Shown: in pieces, positions 12,226 through 24,529 of the stretch | Layout of the letters: each line of letters begins with the position of its first letter | Numbering within the stretch: position 1 is the first letter of the stretch | Source: Karalla daura | Taxonomy: Eukaryota > Chordata > Actinopteri > Chaetodontiformes > Leiognathidae | Length of the DNA: 64,000 nt | Reading direction: 5' to 3' | Assembly: GCA_029224185.1 (NCBI GenBank) | Contig: CM055205.1 | Span: forward strand, 16,776,942 to 16,840,941 | Program-made: the position numbers and the translations under genes | The notes under the pieces: generated by a model | What the model was told of the DNA's origin: nothing | What the model saw: only the letters and a program-made list of their open reading frames with translations | Database searches by the model: none

Positions 12226-13200
12226 AACCACTCCAACTTTTTCTGATCCCTTCCCACAAGAAGACCAATCATGATTTATGACTTTTTCTCGCCACTCTGT
12301 GTGTGTGTGTGCTTTACATAAACTGTGATAATAAGATAAATCATATTTGTGTTTGAAAGAAGAGATGAACACGGGTTTAAATAAATCCAAAGATATTTCC
12401 CAATAAGATTATTCACTTACCATCAGTAATGACAAACATTCAGCAGAAGCACACAATGATTTGATTTATTAAATGATTTTTTTGTGTTCTCTTTCAAATT
12501 ACCCCCCCGTCCAAATGAATTATTAAGTATAATTAAAGAGCAACCAAATCAGACTTCTGAACGATTAAAGTTTTAGTATCATCTGCGTCCGATGTTATTC
12601 ATCACGGTGGAGCTGAGTCCTCTGGACTCAACGTGAACCTCCCTCCCAAACAGCCCACTGCACGAGACCATGAAATTAGCCCACAAAAAAAACAAAAAAA
12701 ACGTAGCCTTCAGCAAAATATACAAAAAGGACGGAAAAAAAACCTACTTTAAAATCTGATGTCGACTCCTCACTTCTCAGAGGAGTACCACGCTCAGCTT
12801 TCATAAAGCGTAAGACGGCGTACAGGCTTCCCAGTGCTCGCGGTCCCTCACACCCTTCCTCGGCTTCTTCCCGGCTTCAAACACCATCACCTGGAGTGAT
12901 CGTGCATGCTCCTCACGCCTCCTCACCTGTGTGTATTTACAGCCGGGGATCTGGTTATGAACGACGAATGCCACGAAGAAGCTCTCGGGATCCCAGCGGG
13001 CCCGTCACCTGCACGCCACCGCCCTACAGCCTGACACCCTCAACCCTCGGTCGAGAGCGAGGAAACGAGGAGGATACCATGTCAGAGTCAGGGGCTGCTC
13101 GGGTCCCGCTGAATCTGCAGGCGGCGTACGGGAGCCTCGTGATGAATATTAATCCTCATACGTGCTCTAGATCTGGGGAGAGACTCCGGGGATTGCAGTC
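12226..13200. other. Unique sequence, no gene seen
   Basis: AT-rich to 12770, then GC-rich to 13150. An open frame at 12896-13387 runs into the neighbouring repeat and is not credible as a gene. Confidence 0.4.
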
Positions 13201-13203
13201 AAG

Positions 13204-13226
13204 TACAGTGGAACCTCGACTTACGG
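13204..13226 (+). mobile_element. Isolated mariner/Tigger-like terminus
   Basis: TACAGTGGAACCTCGACTTA followed by CGG is typical of a mariner-type terminal inverted repeat. No partner terminus was found nearby, so this is a solo end or a decayed element. Confidence 0.45.
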
Positions 13227-13426
13227 ACGCCCTATTACAAGTACAATTCAGAATAGGAATTGGGCTTCGAAGGAATTTCCGTGCCAGTCCTTTTTACACT
13301 TATAAACAGTCGTATATTTTAATATTGTATTTTAATATAAACACTGTATCACCAGCAGGGATTCCACTATATGCATTCATTAGCTAACCAGTGCTACCTC
13401 TGCTGCAGAGAGCTAACTAAGCCCAA

Positions 13427-14040
13427 ACCCTCCGTGACGTCACCCACTAGTTTGCAAGGGACGCTTGATGAAGCCAGGAGTTTGAGTAGTAGGGGGCTGC
13501 CATTCCTTGTCATGGCAGAAACCATAGGGCGGGTATGGTGAGGGGGGGAATGAGTGACGGATATAACTTTTCACCTCCGTCCTCCTCAACACACCCACTG
13601 ATCCATACGATCCATACTGGATATCAGAGAATAACACGGCCATACGAACGAGGTAAACACAGTCTATTGGTCCATTTAATGTGACTGGCACTCACACTTC
13701 TGTGAGGCTCCCCTGTCAGCCGAATGGACGCGCCCACATTCATTCATTTCTTTAAGCTCTGATATCTCATTAATCACGGAATTATTTACAAATTGATCAC
13801 CAGATTACACGCTGGCACGAGAAACTTGAAACGGGAAACTCGACTGTTGAAGCCGGTGTGAGTTATGGAAAAATTTCATGATTAAAAATGGCGTTTTGTG
13901 ACTGGGTGTGTACTGTAGAAAGTGTCTTTTGGAGCCAGGCCCTAGAGGATCCCTCTGGTATTGCAAGTAAAGTCTCTTCTGCATTGGCCTCCTTTTTCAT
14001 ACCAGAAGACTACGTTCATCTTTTATATACAGTCTATGGC
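13427..14040 (-). mobile_element. Interspersed teleost repeat, about 610 bp
   Basis: Begins with CCTCCGTGACGTCACCCA-type sequence and ends with GTTCATCTTTTATATACAGT then CTATGG, an end motif I recognise from a repeat widespread in teleost genomes. The interior includes GGAGCCAGGCCCTAGAGG and a GCATTGGCCTC block typical of that repeat. Class not assigned; probably non-autonomous. Strand is arbitrary. Open frames inside are repeat-derived. Confidence 0.5.
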
Positions 14041-14066
14041 TCTACCCTGTCCTGCCAGTGTGTTCA

Positions 14067-14069
<3 letters not shown>

Positions 14070-14105
<36 letters not shown>

Positions 14106-14177
14106 TTACCCCCCATGTGACAGAGTTCCTGCTGTGATGGGATAGCAATGCTCTCCTCTCTCTCTCTCTCTCTCTCT
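14070..14177. repeat. (AC)n and (CT)n microsatellites
   Basis: About 17 AC units at 14070-14104 directly follow the interspersed repeat. After about 50 bp of spacer comes a CT tract at about 14156-14177. Confidence 0.9.
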
Positions 14178-14916
14178 GGAGTGAACGTACACCTGTAGGT
14201 TTGTCCTACGTCTGGGTTCGACAGACGTCTTGATCACAGAGGGAGGTTAATGTGAAGCAGATAGTTTGTCCGCCCCACCGCTGGCGAGCCTCGGCGTTGT
14301 TTGCCAGGTGCATTAGGGGAACGTGGAGCGAGCCCAACGACGCCGGCCCAGGCAGCGGCCGCAGGAGCGGATCCATTTGAGAGATTGTTTCCAGACATCT
14401 GATACACTTGAGGAGCCGGAGACCTCGAAATTGGGAGTGCTTGTTACAATCAAGCGATCGATTTCTTTCTTTTTTTTTCTTGCCCGCTTTTTTTTTTTAA
14501 TCAATCTGAATCTTGAGCAAAACAAGATGGGAAAAAAAAGAGAACTTGGTCAATTGTTGAACTTGTCCAATGTTCATATAAAAAAAACCTTAAGACTCTT
14601 TTTGGCATAGCGTTCAGCTGAATACCCCTTTATGCCATCTTGTTTTTCTTTGTAGGTTTATTTATTTTTTATACTTATTTATATATGTGTATTCATATCA
14701 ATTACACACTTTTACTATCTTCCTTTATTCTATTTCAGGGATTATTGGAGGGATTAGCTTTTGCTCCTCAGTTTTTATATTTGCTTTTATGCTTGGATAT
14801 TATCTCCTGCATTTCGTCAGCGCTATCTGGTTTTGCATGTTTGTATACATCACTGAATGTTTTTATGTATGTAAAGAACTATTCCTTTTCTATACAAATA
14901 AAGTTCATCAGGGATT
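14178..14916. other. Unique AT-rich sequence
   Basis: Poly-T and poly-A stretches around 14465-14590. Hydrophobic open frames at 14640-14970 come from T-rich sequence and run into a repeat. No gene called. Confidence 0.4.
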
Positions 14917-15052
14917 TAAAGTCTCCAATTGGCCTAAACATACATATTTTGGGACTGTGGGAGCAAACTAGAGAAACCTCCAGTCACAAGGAGAACAGAC
15001 ACCACACAGACAACATCCTTAGTCTAATGGGGAGTCGAACCAGGAACCTTCC
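14917..15052 (+). mobile_element. Family-A short interspersed repeat, plus orientation
   Basis: Contains the diagnostic blocks AAGTCTCCAATTGGCC, GGGACTGTGGGAGCAAACTA, AAGGAGAACAGACACCACAC and GGGGAGTCGAACCAGGAACC in the family order. This is one of several decayed copies of a teleost repeat in the window, called family A here for convenience. Confidence 0.6.
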
Positions 15053-15572
15053 TGAAACAATGAATCAATTATCAAATAACATTGTCTGATGAAACTTTTT
15101 CCAGACTTACTAAACACTTAAATCCACCAGTACCACCAGCTGTACCTTTTTTAACATGCACAAGCTCATTGATCTCAACTCAGACCAACATAACACTCAC
15201 ACATTCTATATGGACCGACACCCTAAAAAAAGAAAAAAACCCACACATCTGACCTATTAAATGTGCACAGATTCACTCTTTTTTAAATGGGGTGAGCAGA
15301 CGGCTGGGGAAGTTATCCTCCTACAGATGAGAGCAGTATCGTAGCAGTGGAGCGGATTACTGTGGCGCTGTAGTGCTACATGAGGACACTACACGCGGAC
15401 CAGAACTGAAGAGCTCCGGATACGACTCCTGCAGCTTCCTCGCTGAAGAGCCGAGAGTCGTTATCGTGGCCATCCCAGCATGGATGGACCAGATAACTAG
15501 CAGTCAAATTGGCTCCCGGTGTAAGGAGTGAAACCCGGAGCTTTTAGCCACAGTCCTTGAAACAGACACTCC
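15053..15572. other. Unique sequence, no gene seen
   Basis: Changes from AT-rich to CpG-rich near 15300. No exon recognised. Confidence 0.4.
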
Positions 15573-15587
15573 GGGGGGGGGGGGGGG
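15573..15587. repeat. G15 homopolymer
   Basis: A run of 15 G between CC and CGTGCGC in a CpG-rich stretch. G-quadruplex-capable on the plus strand. Confidence 0.9.
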
Positions 15588-18289
15588 CGTGCGCTCCTAA
15601 TTCTAAACCTGCGTCTCTCTCTCTCTCTCCAGAAAGTAACGAGCGAGGGGGAGCGAAAGGGAACATTTGCACCAACCGTGACTAATCGTCTGAGCTGTCT
15701 TCGCGCGACGCCCCGCAAATAAACGTGTCACCTGTTTTCACCGCCTACTTGACACTGAGTAACCGCGCAGTGAGAGACATCTGCCATGTTACTGGATGGC
15801 GCCGTCGCCTCCCTCAGCCAATGGGGAGGGAGGGAGGGAGGGAGCGGGCGCCAGAGGAACAGCCAAAAGGGTTTTTTTTGTTTTGTTTTTGTTGTTTTTT
15901 TGCCATGACTGGCCTCCTTAACGCCGCAGGAAGCATCGGATGCGACCGGAAGCTTTTTCATTGTCGCACGGACAATTGAACAATTACGTAACGAGATTCC
16001 CGAGATATCATTGATCCGCCCTTCTTTATCGAGACGAGCTGACATTACCCTCGGACAGTCCCACTCGTCTGGGACGTCTGTGTTGTTGTTGTAAAGTGTC
16101 ACGCTGAGACAGATAGAGAGAGAGAGACGTACAGGAGAGGAACACCTGCTACGGGGACAAATAATGTGCCAAGAGGAGGAGGGCAAGAGGAGGAAGGAGG
16201 GAGGAGGGGGGATAAAACAGAAGAGTCCAAGTAGTGACAGACAGATGGAAGTGAGAGTGGACGGAGGGACAAGAGATGAGGTGAGGGCGCAGTACAGCAC
16301 CGGGTTGCTCTTCTGGCTAATGTGAGCTCCAGATGGCTCGGGGTGAAATTAAAAAAAAAACAACAACAAAAAAACAAAAACCAAAGTGAAAAAGTGGGGA
16401 AATGGAGGGAGAGCGTATTTAGTATTGCAGTATGGGCCGCTCTGATACTCCACCATGCGGGTTAAAATAAACACTGAATAATTGACAAGCGCTATTTGAC
16501 CCGTGGCTTTCAGGAGCGGAGCTCCATCGGCTCCATCGGAGGAGCTGGAGACGAGCCAGGACTCTGATGGAAGCTATTATACGTCCTCCTGTTAACAACC
16601 CCGACGTTTCTTCTCCTCTTGAGCGAGTCCGGGGAAGGCCGACTGAAGTAGTGACAGAAATGCTAATTTCTTTTTTTTTCTCCCCTCCCTTCTCAAGCTC
16701 CCACTGTATGATAATCACCCTCTCTACAAGAAATGAGGTGATTTAAGAAAACCCGAGGATGCCTAATTGCTTAACCCGAGGAGCGCGATAACTAAATAAG
16801 AGTTTTTAAGAGTGTACCCGTGTGAAGAATTACAAATGGCGTTTCATTTATTGGTATGTGCTTTGGAGCTCTCGGTGATTTTCTTGTTATGCTGCTGTGG
16901 CCATGAGGAACAAGGACTCACATTGTGGTATACGTTATGTAATAGTTACCATAGAAGTGCTGCTGTATCTCCTTGTATTGATGACCTCTGTTTGGGTGTC
17001 TACCTACTGAGGAGAATAATATCTGTCTCTGAAGCCGTTTTGCTTTTAATGAACTGGTCAGTTCTGATATTTTTGCATTTTTGCTGGAGGCTCGTTGCAT
17101 AATTCCTTCTCAGATTCTAAATGAATATTTAGGTGTTTACTTTAGATCAAGTTTCTGTTCTGGAGATGTCTGCAAATTAGCACACACATATTCATATATA
17201 CACATATATATATGTATATATAACAAACTGCATAATGCTGATGTAATCATCTCGGTGCACAATGTCTACAGTACCTTCTGTTAGCTCTTGTTTATTCACT
17301 TCTATGAAATTTGTTGTATAAAATCATTTTCTCAAAGCGAGTTTTGTTCGCCTCATACTCCGAGGCAGAAATCTCAAATTCAGCAGCACTTTCTCACACC
17401 AAATCTTCCAGGTTTATTCCCCATCTATGTTCTGAAGCGTGGCGTGTATCATTCATACTCTACTGATTTATAGAACATTTTAGTGAAAAAAAAAAATCTC
17501 AAAAATTGATTTTTTTTGGCTTATTCATGGAGCGAAACAACGATTCCCGCAGCTAAAATGTCAACGGAAACAAAGGGAAGATTTTGTACCTGGCTGAGCC
17601 CAACGTCCAGATTTCTATTCTAACTGCGTATGCAAATGAGTGAATATTTACTTAGATAATACAGAATTAGCATTTCTAAATACAACATATCAAAGGAAAC
17701 AACCTGGCGACCCAAAAAATGGAAGAAGCTTTAAGAGGGACTGTCAGAAGAACACGACGAGATGAAAGATTATTTAAGATTAAAACGACATCGCTGCGAC
17801 TCCATCTCCACGAACAAACATCATTTGACCCATTGCAAATATAAATACATTTATTCATTAGTGCGGCATTAATTCTGTATTTCCTCTTCCATTTGAAATT
17901 ATGCTAAGATGTGAAAATGTAAATACGTTAAACCAAGCGACGAAAAGTATTTTACAATTCAAAACATCCTAATAAACATATCTCGAACGCACCCAGACGA
18001 GTGCGAGTCGCTGCCTTGAAACTCCGCCACGATGAAGGGGGGAAATAAGTGTGTAAACAGAAATAAATTACCTTGAGAATTTTAATTTACGGGTTCAGGA
18101 ATTATGATTTACTTCCAAAAACAAAGAAAAAAGAAAAAAAAGCACAATGCCATGAGGCACTTTTCACGCAATTGATGATATGACGGAAAATCTGATGACC
18201 TTTCCGTTATCCCTATACATCCCATAGACACGTATGTATGTGCATGTGTGTGCATGTGTGTGTGTGTTTGCGCTAATCAGTCCTGGCAT
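15588..18289. other. Unique sequence with short low-complexity tracts
   Basis: A GGGA tetranucleotide tract at about 15824-15843 is followed by a T-rich tract to 15900. Purine-rich sequence occurs at 16170-16215, A/C-rich at 16350-16380, and TA-rich at 17196-17222. ATGCAAAT lies at 17630-17637. Open frames (for example minus 15728-16300) follow base composition and carry no family signature. Confidence 0.4.
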
Positions 18290-18930
18290 CCTCAGAGCTT
18301 CGACGCGCCCCTTTAACCGAATCATCCGTCTCAGCCAAAAGGACTGGAGGTACTTCAGCGGAAAACCTCACAGACGAAAAGTAAGAAGACAATTGCGTGC
18401 CTAAACCGCTGCCTCTCCGCCGCTAAGCGAAGGGGATTTCATTCTTCATTACCGGCGGAGGAGAAAATGAGTTTGTGTTCACGGATCGGTGGCCGCGAGG
18501 CGAGCGGGTTAGCACCTGGTCCGCTCCTCGCCGGTATCAAACCGCACGACGCAGCAGAGAGGAGGTGCAGGACTGGGACTCCTCCAGCCAGTCAGTCAGT
18601 CAGTCAAGTCTGTCAAAGAGGAGAGGCTGACGGACAAATAAGCATGGCGGCCTCCGCCTCTTTATCTCCCTCCCTCGTCTCTTGTTTAGAGGAGCGCGCT
18701 CGCGTGATTGACGGCCTGATGATGCGCAGGAGGTGAACAGAGTGCGGCGTACAATGGCTGACAAACCGGGAACAAAAGGGAGAGGGAGACGTCGAGAGAG
18801 AGAGAGAGAGAAAGAGGACGAGATTCGCGGATCCATTGTTGCGTCCTTGGCGAAGATGGGACGTAGCGGCTCGCGGATGGCGGAGATGACTCAGACACTC
18901 TTCTCACGCAGAGTCAGAGGTGGTTAAAGT
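18290..18930. promoter_or_regulatory. CpG-dense block, possible regulatory island
   Basis: Frequent CpGs (for example near 18480-18560 and 18690-18760), a CAGT tetranucleotide run at about 18591-18606, and a GA tract near 18795-18812. It stands out from AT-rich DNA on both sides. No TATA element or downstream exon was identified, so an alternative promoter or CpG cluster is only a suggestion. Confidence 0.3.
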
Positions 18931-19501
18931 ACTCTCATTCTGTACTCATACACATCCGCAGAAACGGGTGAAAGCAGAGGAGCCGATTTAACTCCTTTAC
19001 TCAAGGTAAAGTAAGAAATCACTGGCTCTGAAAGTAAAAAAGTGAAAAGTAAAGTTTTTACCATCGCTGACACACGGTACCAGTTTTGGTGACTTGGCAA
19101 AATGAAAAATAGGATCGTCTTCTTGTTATAGGAACAACTTCCACAGTGCCAGTACAGAGAAATAAAAACACTTGAAAGGTCTTTAATGTTGAAAACAGCA
19201 AGTGGTTGAGGATTAAAATAATCTTAAAAAGTAAATTATTTGGTTCTTACCAACAAAAATGATACATTAATGGTTAATTTCTGTTGATTAAAGAGTTCAT
19301 TCCTCATTTAAGTCTTCAACTTTACTTCACATTTGACTTCTTGACAGGTAAAATTAACTTAACTTTCCTCAGAATCAATGTTTTTATCCTGTTTTAGACA
19401 CCCCCTTTTAGCAATATAAGTAGTAGAGAGTACCAACATTTGTCTTCAAAGGTAATACTCAAGTAAAGTACAGTTATTTGTACTTAGTTACATTCCATCT
19501 G
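18915..19501 (+). mobile_element. hAT-like non-autonomous element
   Basis: Starts CAGAGGTGGTTAAAGTACTC and ends TTAGTTACATTCCATCTG, the paired ends of a repeat frequent in fish; an internal ACTCAAGTAAAGTACAG occurs near 19457. The two ends are imperfect inverted copies. No transposase. I did not find a convincing 8-bp target duplication. The superfamily call is from memory of typical termini. Confidence 0.5.
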
Positions 19502-21788
19502 TAATCTCTAATCACTTCACAGCCTGCTGAGAGCAGCGGATATTTAAAAACGATTACAGCTTACATTTACCCACTGACCCAAAGCCTTTAAAACGCCTCG
19601 ACGCCTCAGTGAAAGTGTTGCCTTTAATTGCCGTCGCCTGGTTGGGAGCCGCTAGATATTCTGTCTCTAGTTTGCAAACACGCTGACCGGGCATGGGCTC
19701 GCGGAGTCGTCCTCGCTGAAGTTTTGCGCGCTCTCTTTCCCTTTCAGGGCTTTTTTTCCCCCTCCCTCTCCTGCCACCGATGAAACAAGTGTCACTGCTG
19801 CTGGAGATAAAAGGCTTATAGCTCTTAAAATAGAGAAATGAACTTGCCAGAGGAGACTGCTGGTATGGCTTATAACTCCCCCGTTCGGCGCCATCAAGTT
19901 GCCATCTTCTCTCGCTCCTCCGTCCCCTCAAATTCGGTTTTCATTTCCTCCTATTTCCCCACCCCCCCAACACTTTTTTTCCTGCCTCATCACCTCCTCC
20001 AGCCCACACACCATCACTAGCTGCGTTTCTATTACAGCGTTTTTGCATAAAATAAATAAAAGCCGTATTTTTCTGAAATTTCCATAAAGTACGACTGGTG
20101 GGGGTGATTTGCACACGAGTCGTAAAGCCTTCTAACGACATCCCGTAATTTTTGTAAAAGACAGATGGATGCCCCAAAATACTTTGTGTTTCCCTGATTT
20201 TATTCAAATTTTTTAATTTGTTTTAGGAAAAGTTCAGTCTCACTCCATGCTGAGCCATCTTAATGTAAATATGAATTTATTACACTTTACAGTCGACTTA
20301 TATAGCAACTCTAGAAGGAGAATCTAAAACATTGTCCTTTGTACTAATAGTTGTGCCTCCACACTATGTTATGCTACGTGAACTATTTCATAGCCTACAA
20401 CAAGTATTACATTATCTCCACTCGAAAACATGAAATATGATCCAAAACATGATAATTTATGTCTTGTTTTAAAGAATAGACTCTACTGTATCCAGCTCTG
20501 ATCATCTCCAAGTGTGTTATTCAGTATTTTGGAGGAGATTGGGGAAGATTCTCCAATATGTTAGAGTTAGAAGTTCCAGAGTCATGTTGGCCCAGAGCTG
20601 GCCTTCACATTTTGATATGAGCGATACTTTGACATTTAAGAGTTGCCATTATCAGTTTTTACAGTGAGATTTAGGCTTTGTGCATTCTAAGGCTTATATA
20701 AACACACCGTCTATCTCTTCATCTCATTTCCTTTTTTCCCCTACTGCTCTCGATTGTTGTCTGCTGTTTCCTCTACAAGCCCCCGCCATCACTTCCCACC
20801 CTCCTCCCTGGTCGCCTGTGTGTTTCCAGACGCGTGGCTGGCAGGTAATTACTGTCACCGGCTAGAAAAAAAGTCTTAATCAAGGTGTGGGTGCGGCGGA
20901 GTCGCAGGACGAGGTGACCGTTTAAGGATCATTTACTTCTCCCAGCAACCCGGGGGGGGGGAGTCAACTGTGAACACTTTGCGCCATTATGTACACAAAT
21001 TTGTTGTGTGTACTCTCTGCCCCAGCCCCGCAATTACAGAGGCAGACTCTTCAGGCAATTTGGACGCGAGTCGCGATAAACTGAGGTGTTTACACCATCA
21101 AAACTGTGCTCCACTCACGGGAGGAAAAAAGAAGAGGGGAAATTAGACTCGTTCCTCACATGTCAAGATTAAGGAGCGCAGACTGGCGCGGAATAAACTC
21201 TTTTCATGTGATACTGATGGGGGCCCCTCTGCGGCACCTTATCACGTGTAAACAAGCAAAGTGGTGGTGGGAAAGCCGAGGAGTCCGTCTGTCTTGCATC
21301 ACAGCTCGGCAAAAGAGAGGACGAGACGGGAAAAGCTCCCTGTGCAGCAAAGTGGAAAACGAGAGCAGACAAAGTGTGGATTATTGTATGTTTGGCTCCG
21401 CGTCACCTGAAAGTTGCCGCAAGCAGCCCTGCCAAAGACATCGAGGACGTAAGATGCTTTTCCCCGCTTGGTTGCAAAACATAAAGCCATCACCTGATTT
21501 AACAAGGCCTTGAATTTGCAACTCGCTTCTCATCCCTCTCGTAGCGTCTAGCTCCAATGCACAACTGGAACAACGGCAACACTGTTTTTCCTATTTACAA
21601 GTGTGCCACGGTTCACCTTGCCAAAATCTGCCCTGGGGGTCCTTCATTAACAGTTGCCATTTGCTCGGCGGCTGTAAATTCGTTTAAAGATGATCAAATT
21701 TCCGCATTTTTAACGTCTTCAAAGTTTAAAATGAGTAAGAATTCCACTCCAAAAACACATTTTTGAGCCATCTGAGGAGATTCTTGTT
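19502..21788. other. Unique sequence, no gene seen
   Basis: Alternates AT-rich (20020-20680) and GC-rich (19620-19780, 20880-21480) parts. A G9 run lies at 20953-20961. Frames at 19554-19931 and 21106-21513 lack protein signatures and are not called. Confidence 0.4.
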
Positions 21789-22029
21789 GAAATCCAAGGA
21801 TTTGTAGAGTTTTGGCGACTGGACTTGTTGTAGATTCTTGAAGACGTCTCACCTTTCATCCGAGAGGCTTGTTCAGCTCTGACTGGCTGGAGGGGAAGCC
21901 CGGGACTCAACCTGTGTGAAGTTGTTAGCACGCAGGAATCCTGAGAACTGAAGGAGCCTCTTGGATGAGAAGATGAAACGTCTGAGAAAAAAGTCCAGCA
22001 GACACGACTCTACAACCCCTTGGACATAT
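21789..22029. repeat. Fold-back (imperfect palindromic) repeat
   Basis: The left half (about 21789-21876) is the imperfect reverse complement of the right half (about 21943-22029). TAGAGTTTTGGCGACTGGAC pairs with the complement of the block AAGTCCAGCAGACACGACTC. GACGTCTCACCTTTCATC followed by CGAGAGGCT pairs with the block AGCCTCTTGGATGAGAAGAT followed by GAAACGT. A spacer of about 65 bp separates the arms. The GATGAGA-GAAACGTCT motif recurs in teleost repeats. Confidence 0.65.
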
Positions 22030-23480
22030 CTGAGCCTTTTTGGTTCCCTCATCAAACTTAAAACATGATCAGAAAAACAACTGCTATTTAAAGAGTTAAG
22101 TTCAGTTTACACAAAAACGTGTTTCATTTGGGTTATGTTGGGAAAGATGGCAAATGAATGCAAACCAGAGTACGCACGTCGACTCTCAAAATCTTGAGAT
22201 CACCTCCCTATCTATATGGAGATCGTTACACTCCGAAGCCTGTTTCCATATTCTTCCATTTTCAGGCAATGCAGTTGTATAGACAAACTACCAAAAAAGC
22301 AACAAAAGTTTCGTGTTCACTGCCGGAAAATGTGGTAGTGTAAATGCCTCCTCGGCGTTAAGGCTGTTTTCTTTAACCATTATCTCTTTTCTGTCAGCTC
22401 CTCTTTATTTACGCTCCGTCTCGTCCTCCTATTGAATCTGCGCTGATTTTTTTTGCCTCGTGACCCTGAAATAAAAGCTGACCTTTTGTATCAGAAAAAC
22501 AGCTATTCTAGTGCCGCCAAACATCCGTCTGACTCTCTGTCCCGCAAACAACAACCTGCTGCAGCCGAAAGCGATGACACCGGGGAGAGTGATGACACCT
22601 CGCCCCGAGCTCTAAATCTTTGTCCCGCTGACGTACAGTCACAGAAACGGGTGACGGGACACAAACATCAATTTATTGTCGCCTGAAAATGAATCCGCCG
22701 GCGTCTCCGCCTGCTCCAGACGGAGAAATCTGCATGCGAATCACCGTTCGACTAAACGCAAACAAGTGCTGATCATCGCTTTCCTTTTTTATAGGGGAAA
22801 AAAACAACAAAAAAAAGCCTCTAAACCCGGGTCAAGACTCCAACCTCCCCCCCTCCCGAGCCGAGAATTACTCCACTTACGCCTTCCCCGCGTGGCTGTA
22901 AACATTTAGATGTAGTTTATGACCTCGGGACACAGGCAGAGTCACACAAGCGGCCCAGCTTAAGTACGTTTATTCCCCCCGAGACGCCGAGCTGATGCCG
23001 CGCGACAGCCACGCTCTGCGCGCTCTCCGCCAGGAATACGCCACTAAAAAAGAGAAAAAAATGACATGCCACTATGATTAATAACCATAAAACCATATGC
23101 ACACGCCCCCCCCCCCCTGCTGGAGAGCGGCATGGATGCTCCCGAGCGAACAATGACAAAGTTTAGCAATTTCTGTTCCGGACGGGCAGTCGAGCACGTC
23201 GTACGCATGCCGTAGCCATTTTCTACGAAATGTGATTTTCTGGGGAGGAAACAAAATACACTGCGGGGGTATTCCTGGACTCCCCCCGGTGATCACGCAG
23301 ACCGTCGTCCTCCAAAACGCTGCAATCGGAGCGGATTCAGAATTTCAGTCGCAGACCTGTCAGATTGTACGAACGTGTGTGCGTGTATGTGTGAGCGATC
23401 CCTGCCACTGTTTTCCATCAGGTGTGGAACCGTTCGATCAGTCACAGGGAATACAGCGTGTGTCTGCTCCTCCTCTCCAC
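22030..23480. other. Unique sequence, CpG-rich on the right
   Basis: AT-rich to about 22440, then CpG-richer to 23400. A C12 run lies at 23106-23117. No exon recognised; open frames are composition-driven. Confidence 0.4.
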
Positions 23481-23483
23481 CTC

Positions 23484-23521
23484 CTCTCCACCTCTTCTCC
23501 TCCTCCTCCTCCTCTTCTCCC
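23484..23521. repeat. Imperfect (CTC)n / (CCT)n tract
   Basis: Short trinucleotide array, polypyrimidine on the plus strand, next to a further CT/CCA-rich stretch. Confidence 0.85.
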
Positions 23522-23859
23522 AGGAGCCAGTTGACTTTAATTGAAGCCCGGCTGAAACACAAGCCTGGGCAGCGCAGCATACAGTAGCTCGCACAACGCC
23601 GATCCGTTATCGCCCCGCATCTCTGTCTCCCCCCCACCAGAAATGGAATTGGACTGACAGCCAGAGCTGCAGTGTGACAAAAAACACACAGAGAAATAGA
23701 TGCACACACATGCACACACACACACACTTGTATTAAAGAAAAAAACTCACTGAGACAAATAAAATGGTGACAGTGTGACTCAGTCGCTGCAGAGTCTCTA
23801 TCAACCCAGGAATCTCATATTGGCCTGCGAGAGGGCAGTGGGAGAATGGGAGGATCAAT

Positions 23860-23960
23860 GGAGAGAAAAGTGGAGGAGAGCAAATATGAAAAGGTGAGAG
23901 GAGGGGAGGGGGAGGGGAGGGGAGGGCGAGAAGAGGAGTGACACGTGGCGGGAGGTGGAG
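23860..23960. repeat. Polypurine GGGGA tract
   Basis: Repeated GGGGAGG-type units (for example 23900-23927) form a purine-only strand of potential triplex or G-quadruplex character. Confidence 0.75.
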
Positions 23961-24529
23961 AGGGCGGATGTGTGAACAGAAAATTAATAGTTAACCTTCT
24001 TTGTGGTTTTCGCCCTGCCTTCATGTTCAAACGGGACGCGGGCTGAAGGTTACGAGCTAATCACCATTTAAGTCTGTTAGTCATGAAAGCGTGGCACCAC
24101 GGGTTCACACGCTGTATAAATTATGAAATAAATAAATAAATTAATTGATAAATGAATAAACCGGCGCGCTCCGAGGAGGAAGCTTAAATCAGATCCGTGT
24201 TGGCAGGATTTCCACAGCCTGGCAGCTTGATTTCTCACTCTTTGCACTATTTCCTACTCAGCTTCCTCTGCACGCAGGTGCGATAAAAAAAAAAAGAAAA
24301 AAGAAAAAAGAAAGCGAAACGGACTCGGTTAGAGAAATCCAGACTGAGGAAATAATTGTTAGTAGCTGCTGTAAAACAATGTGGGAGAAAAGATGGAGGG
24401 CGATGTTTCTCCTCACTCTGGTTGTTAGCTCGTAACCTCGAGGTCCTGAAGGTTTTAACTTTGTGGGCAGCTCCGGGCTGCGAGCAGACCTGCCCCGCTT
24501 GATTTGTAATGCCTTTTGATTTCGCACCA
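23961..24529. other. Unique sequence with AAAT tract
   Basis: Contains a short (AAAT)n stretch at about 24124-24160 and an A-rich tract at 24287-24310. No gene seen. Confidence 0.4.

Noticed and set aside
14640..15089. Hydrophobic 149-codon frame suggesting a membrane protein
   Set aside because: The hydrophobic part is T-rich DNA and the C-terminal part lies in a family-A repeat copy.
15728..16300. 190-codon minus-strand frame
   Set aside because: Ser/Pro/Leu-rich low-complexity product of GGGA and GGAGG tracts; no recognised domain.
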